Shown in pieces: positions 4,258-5,498 of a stretch of DNA of 5,498 bases (its first letter is position 1; each line of letters starts with the position of its first letter). Origin of the DNA: Limnobacter sp. (GTDB lineage Bacteria > Pseudomonadota > Gammaproteobacteria > Burkholderiales > Burkholderiaceae_B). Under the pieces are notes generated by a model. The model made no database searches, was not told where the DNA came from, and was given only the letters and a program-made list of their open reading frames with translations. A program made the translations under genes and the position numbers. Location of the stretch: the NCBI GenBank assembly GCA_012032215.1, contig JAAURO010000145.1:1-5498 (forward strand), in the 5' to 3' direction.

Positions 4258-5498
4258 TCACAACTCGCCGTACGAATGCAACCCCGACAAAAACATGTTC
4301 ACGCCCAAAAAGGCGAAACCAGTTACCAGCAGCCCAACCAGGGCCCAATACGAGGCCACCACCCCGCGCAGGCCTTTCACCAACCGCATATGCAACCACG
4401 CCGCGTAATTTAGCCACACCACCAGTGCCCAGGTTTCCTTGGGATCCCACTGCCAGTATGCGCCCCAGGCTTCAGCGGCCCACAAAGCGCCCAAAATGGT
4501 GGCCACGGTAAAAAATGCAAAGCCCACCGCTATGGATTTGTACATCAGGTCATCGAGTATTTCCAGACTTGGCAAGGCTTGTGCAATGCGTTTCTGGCCA
4601 GCAAAATACCGCCCACCGCCACACAGCCCGTGCCAAAATACACCGCCCAATACACAGAAACAGCCTGCGAACGAAACACCAGTGGCTCTAAAAAAGCAGC
4701 ACACCCAAAGCCGCCGTGGGAAGCAACGCCTTGATGCCGGGTGCGTTGGCATACACTTTAAGCAAGTAAGCAAAGGCCACCATGGCCGCCAGTGAAAACG
4801 TGCCATACCCAATGAAGTTTGCAGGCACGTGGATTTTCATCCACCAGCTTTGCAAAGCGGGCACCAGGGGTTGAATTGCGTACGCTGCCTTTCTATGCCA
4901 TACCAGGCCAAAAACCCCACCGCAGCCACCACCACCAACATAACAAACGCCCCGACCTGCCGGGTTTGGTACACACTTTCGTAGAACAGGTAATACAGCG
5001 CGGTAATCAGCGAAAACAGCACAAACACTTCGTACAGGTTAGAGAGTGGAATGTGCCCTACATCGGCACCAATCAGGTAGCTTTCGTACCAGCGAATAAA
5101 CAAGCCCGCAAAACCAATAACCACTGCCGCCCAGGTTAAGGCAGAGCCTACAAACAAAGCGGTAGGCGAACGGCCCAACAGCCCAATCCAGTACGACACG
5201 GTGGCCACCACAAACAGGGTTCCCATCCACAAAATAGCCGACTGGCTGGACAAAAAATACTTCAGCAGAAAACGCGTTTCGCCCTGCGGCAAATCGTTGC
5301 CATACAACTGGATAGACAACAACGCCAAACCTGCCACGCACACACACACGGTTTTAACGGGTGCCCAGCGGTAACCCAGGTAGGCCACAACAGGCACCAC
5401 CGCCCACAAAATGGCCAGCTCGTAGCCGTCCATAAAACTGCGGTACCAATAGGTAGCAAGCCCAGCCCCACCCAGCAGCAACAAGGCAAAGGCCACAT
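4258..5498 (-). pseudogene. ccsB: CcsB (ResC/CcsA family) cytochrome c biogenesis protein: three one-base frameshifts, 5' end outside the window
   Basis: This membrane protein, with ResB, exports heme and attaches it to apocytochrome c outside the membrane (System II). Reading from 5496, the first frame is open to a stop at 4837-4839 and contains MDGYELAILW, FLLKYFLSSQSAILWM and GHIPLSNLYEVFVLF. The protein continues in other frames: LVPALQSWWMKIHVPANFIG, then EPLVFRSQAVSVYWAVYFG, then AGQKRIAQALPSLEILDD, the WWD heme-handling motif WGAYWQWDPKETWAL (about 4467-4423) and the conserved end FLSGLHSYGEL. The breaks map to short runs at 4867-4870 (C4), 4690-4695 (T6) and 4603-4606 (T4), all on the minus strand. 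Each needs one added base, and together they restore the starting frame; repaired length is about 413 residues from 5496. Homologues start a little further upstream, so the true start is off-window. His148, the WLHMRL histidine and the HSYGEL histidine are kept. Such preserved sequence between breaks argues for sequencing error or very recent loss; if real, the protein is non-functional. Confidence 0.88.

Noticed and set aside
1..5498. CRISPR array, tRNA or rRNA genes
   Set aside because: No regularly spaced direct repeats were seen, and I recognised no tRNA cloverleaf or rRNA sequence on either strand.

Overview
The window looks like a piece of a betaproteobacterial (Burkholderiales-type) chromosome. 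This rests on the minus-strand order ccsB (ResC/CcsA family) - msrP - msrQ, an arrangement known from that group, and on the style of the protein sequences. I cannot fix the genus; a Limnobacter-like organism is a weak guess.

Right half (about 2493-5498, minus strand, more GC-rich): a redox/envelope block. It is read from right to left: ccsB, the heme-delivery protein of System II cytochrome c maturation, cut by the right edge of the window; then msrP, the Tat-exported molybdopterin methionine sulfoxide reductase; then msrQ, its heme-containing membrane partner. msrP and msrQ are intact. ccsB is conserved along its length but interrupted by three single-base deletions, each in a homopolymer, whose sum restores the original frame.

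Left half (about 1-2449, more AT-rich): accessory DNA. From left to right it holds: an IS-like end (127-146) whose element would run off the left edge; a minus-strand pair made of a gene for a type VI secretion Hcp-family tube protein (658-1062) followed by a small lipoprotein gene (639 down to 170) split by a one-base frameshift in a T6 run; an AT-rich stretch with a likely promoter for that pair; a 219-bp element bounded by 22-bp perfect inverted repeats (1249-1467); a hairpin; a second copy of the IS-like end facing the other way (1523-1542); and a plus-strand gene (1661-2449) of unknown family with a DnaJ-like HPD motif near its C terminus.

The most notable points are: the Hcp gene was not covered by any ATG-started frame of full length, because ATA stands where the start codon should be; Hcp and the lipoprotein form a stand-alone pair between outward-facing IS-like ends; the HPD protein looks like a membrane-anchored or exported J-domain-like protein; and all four frameshifts in the window are one-base losses in homopolymers. 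The last point makes sequencing error the leading explanation, with recent gene decay as the alternative.
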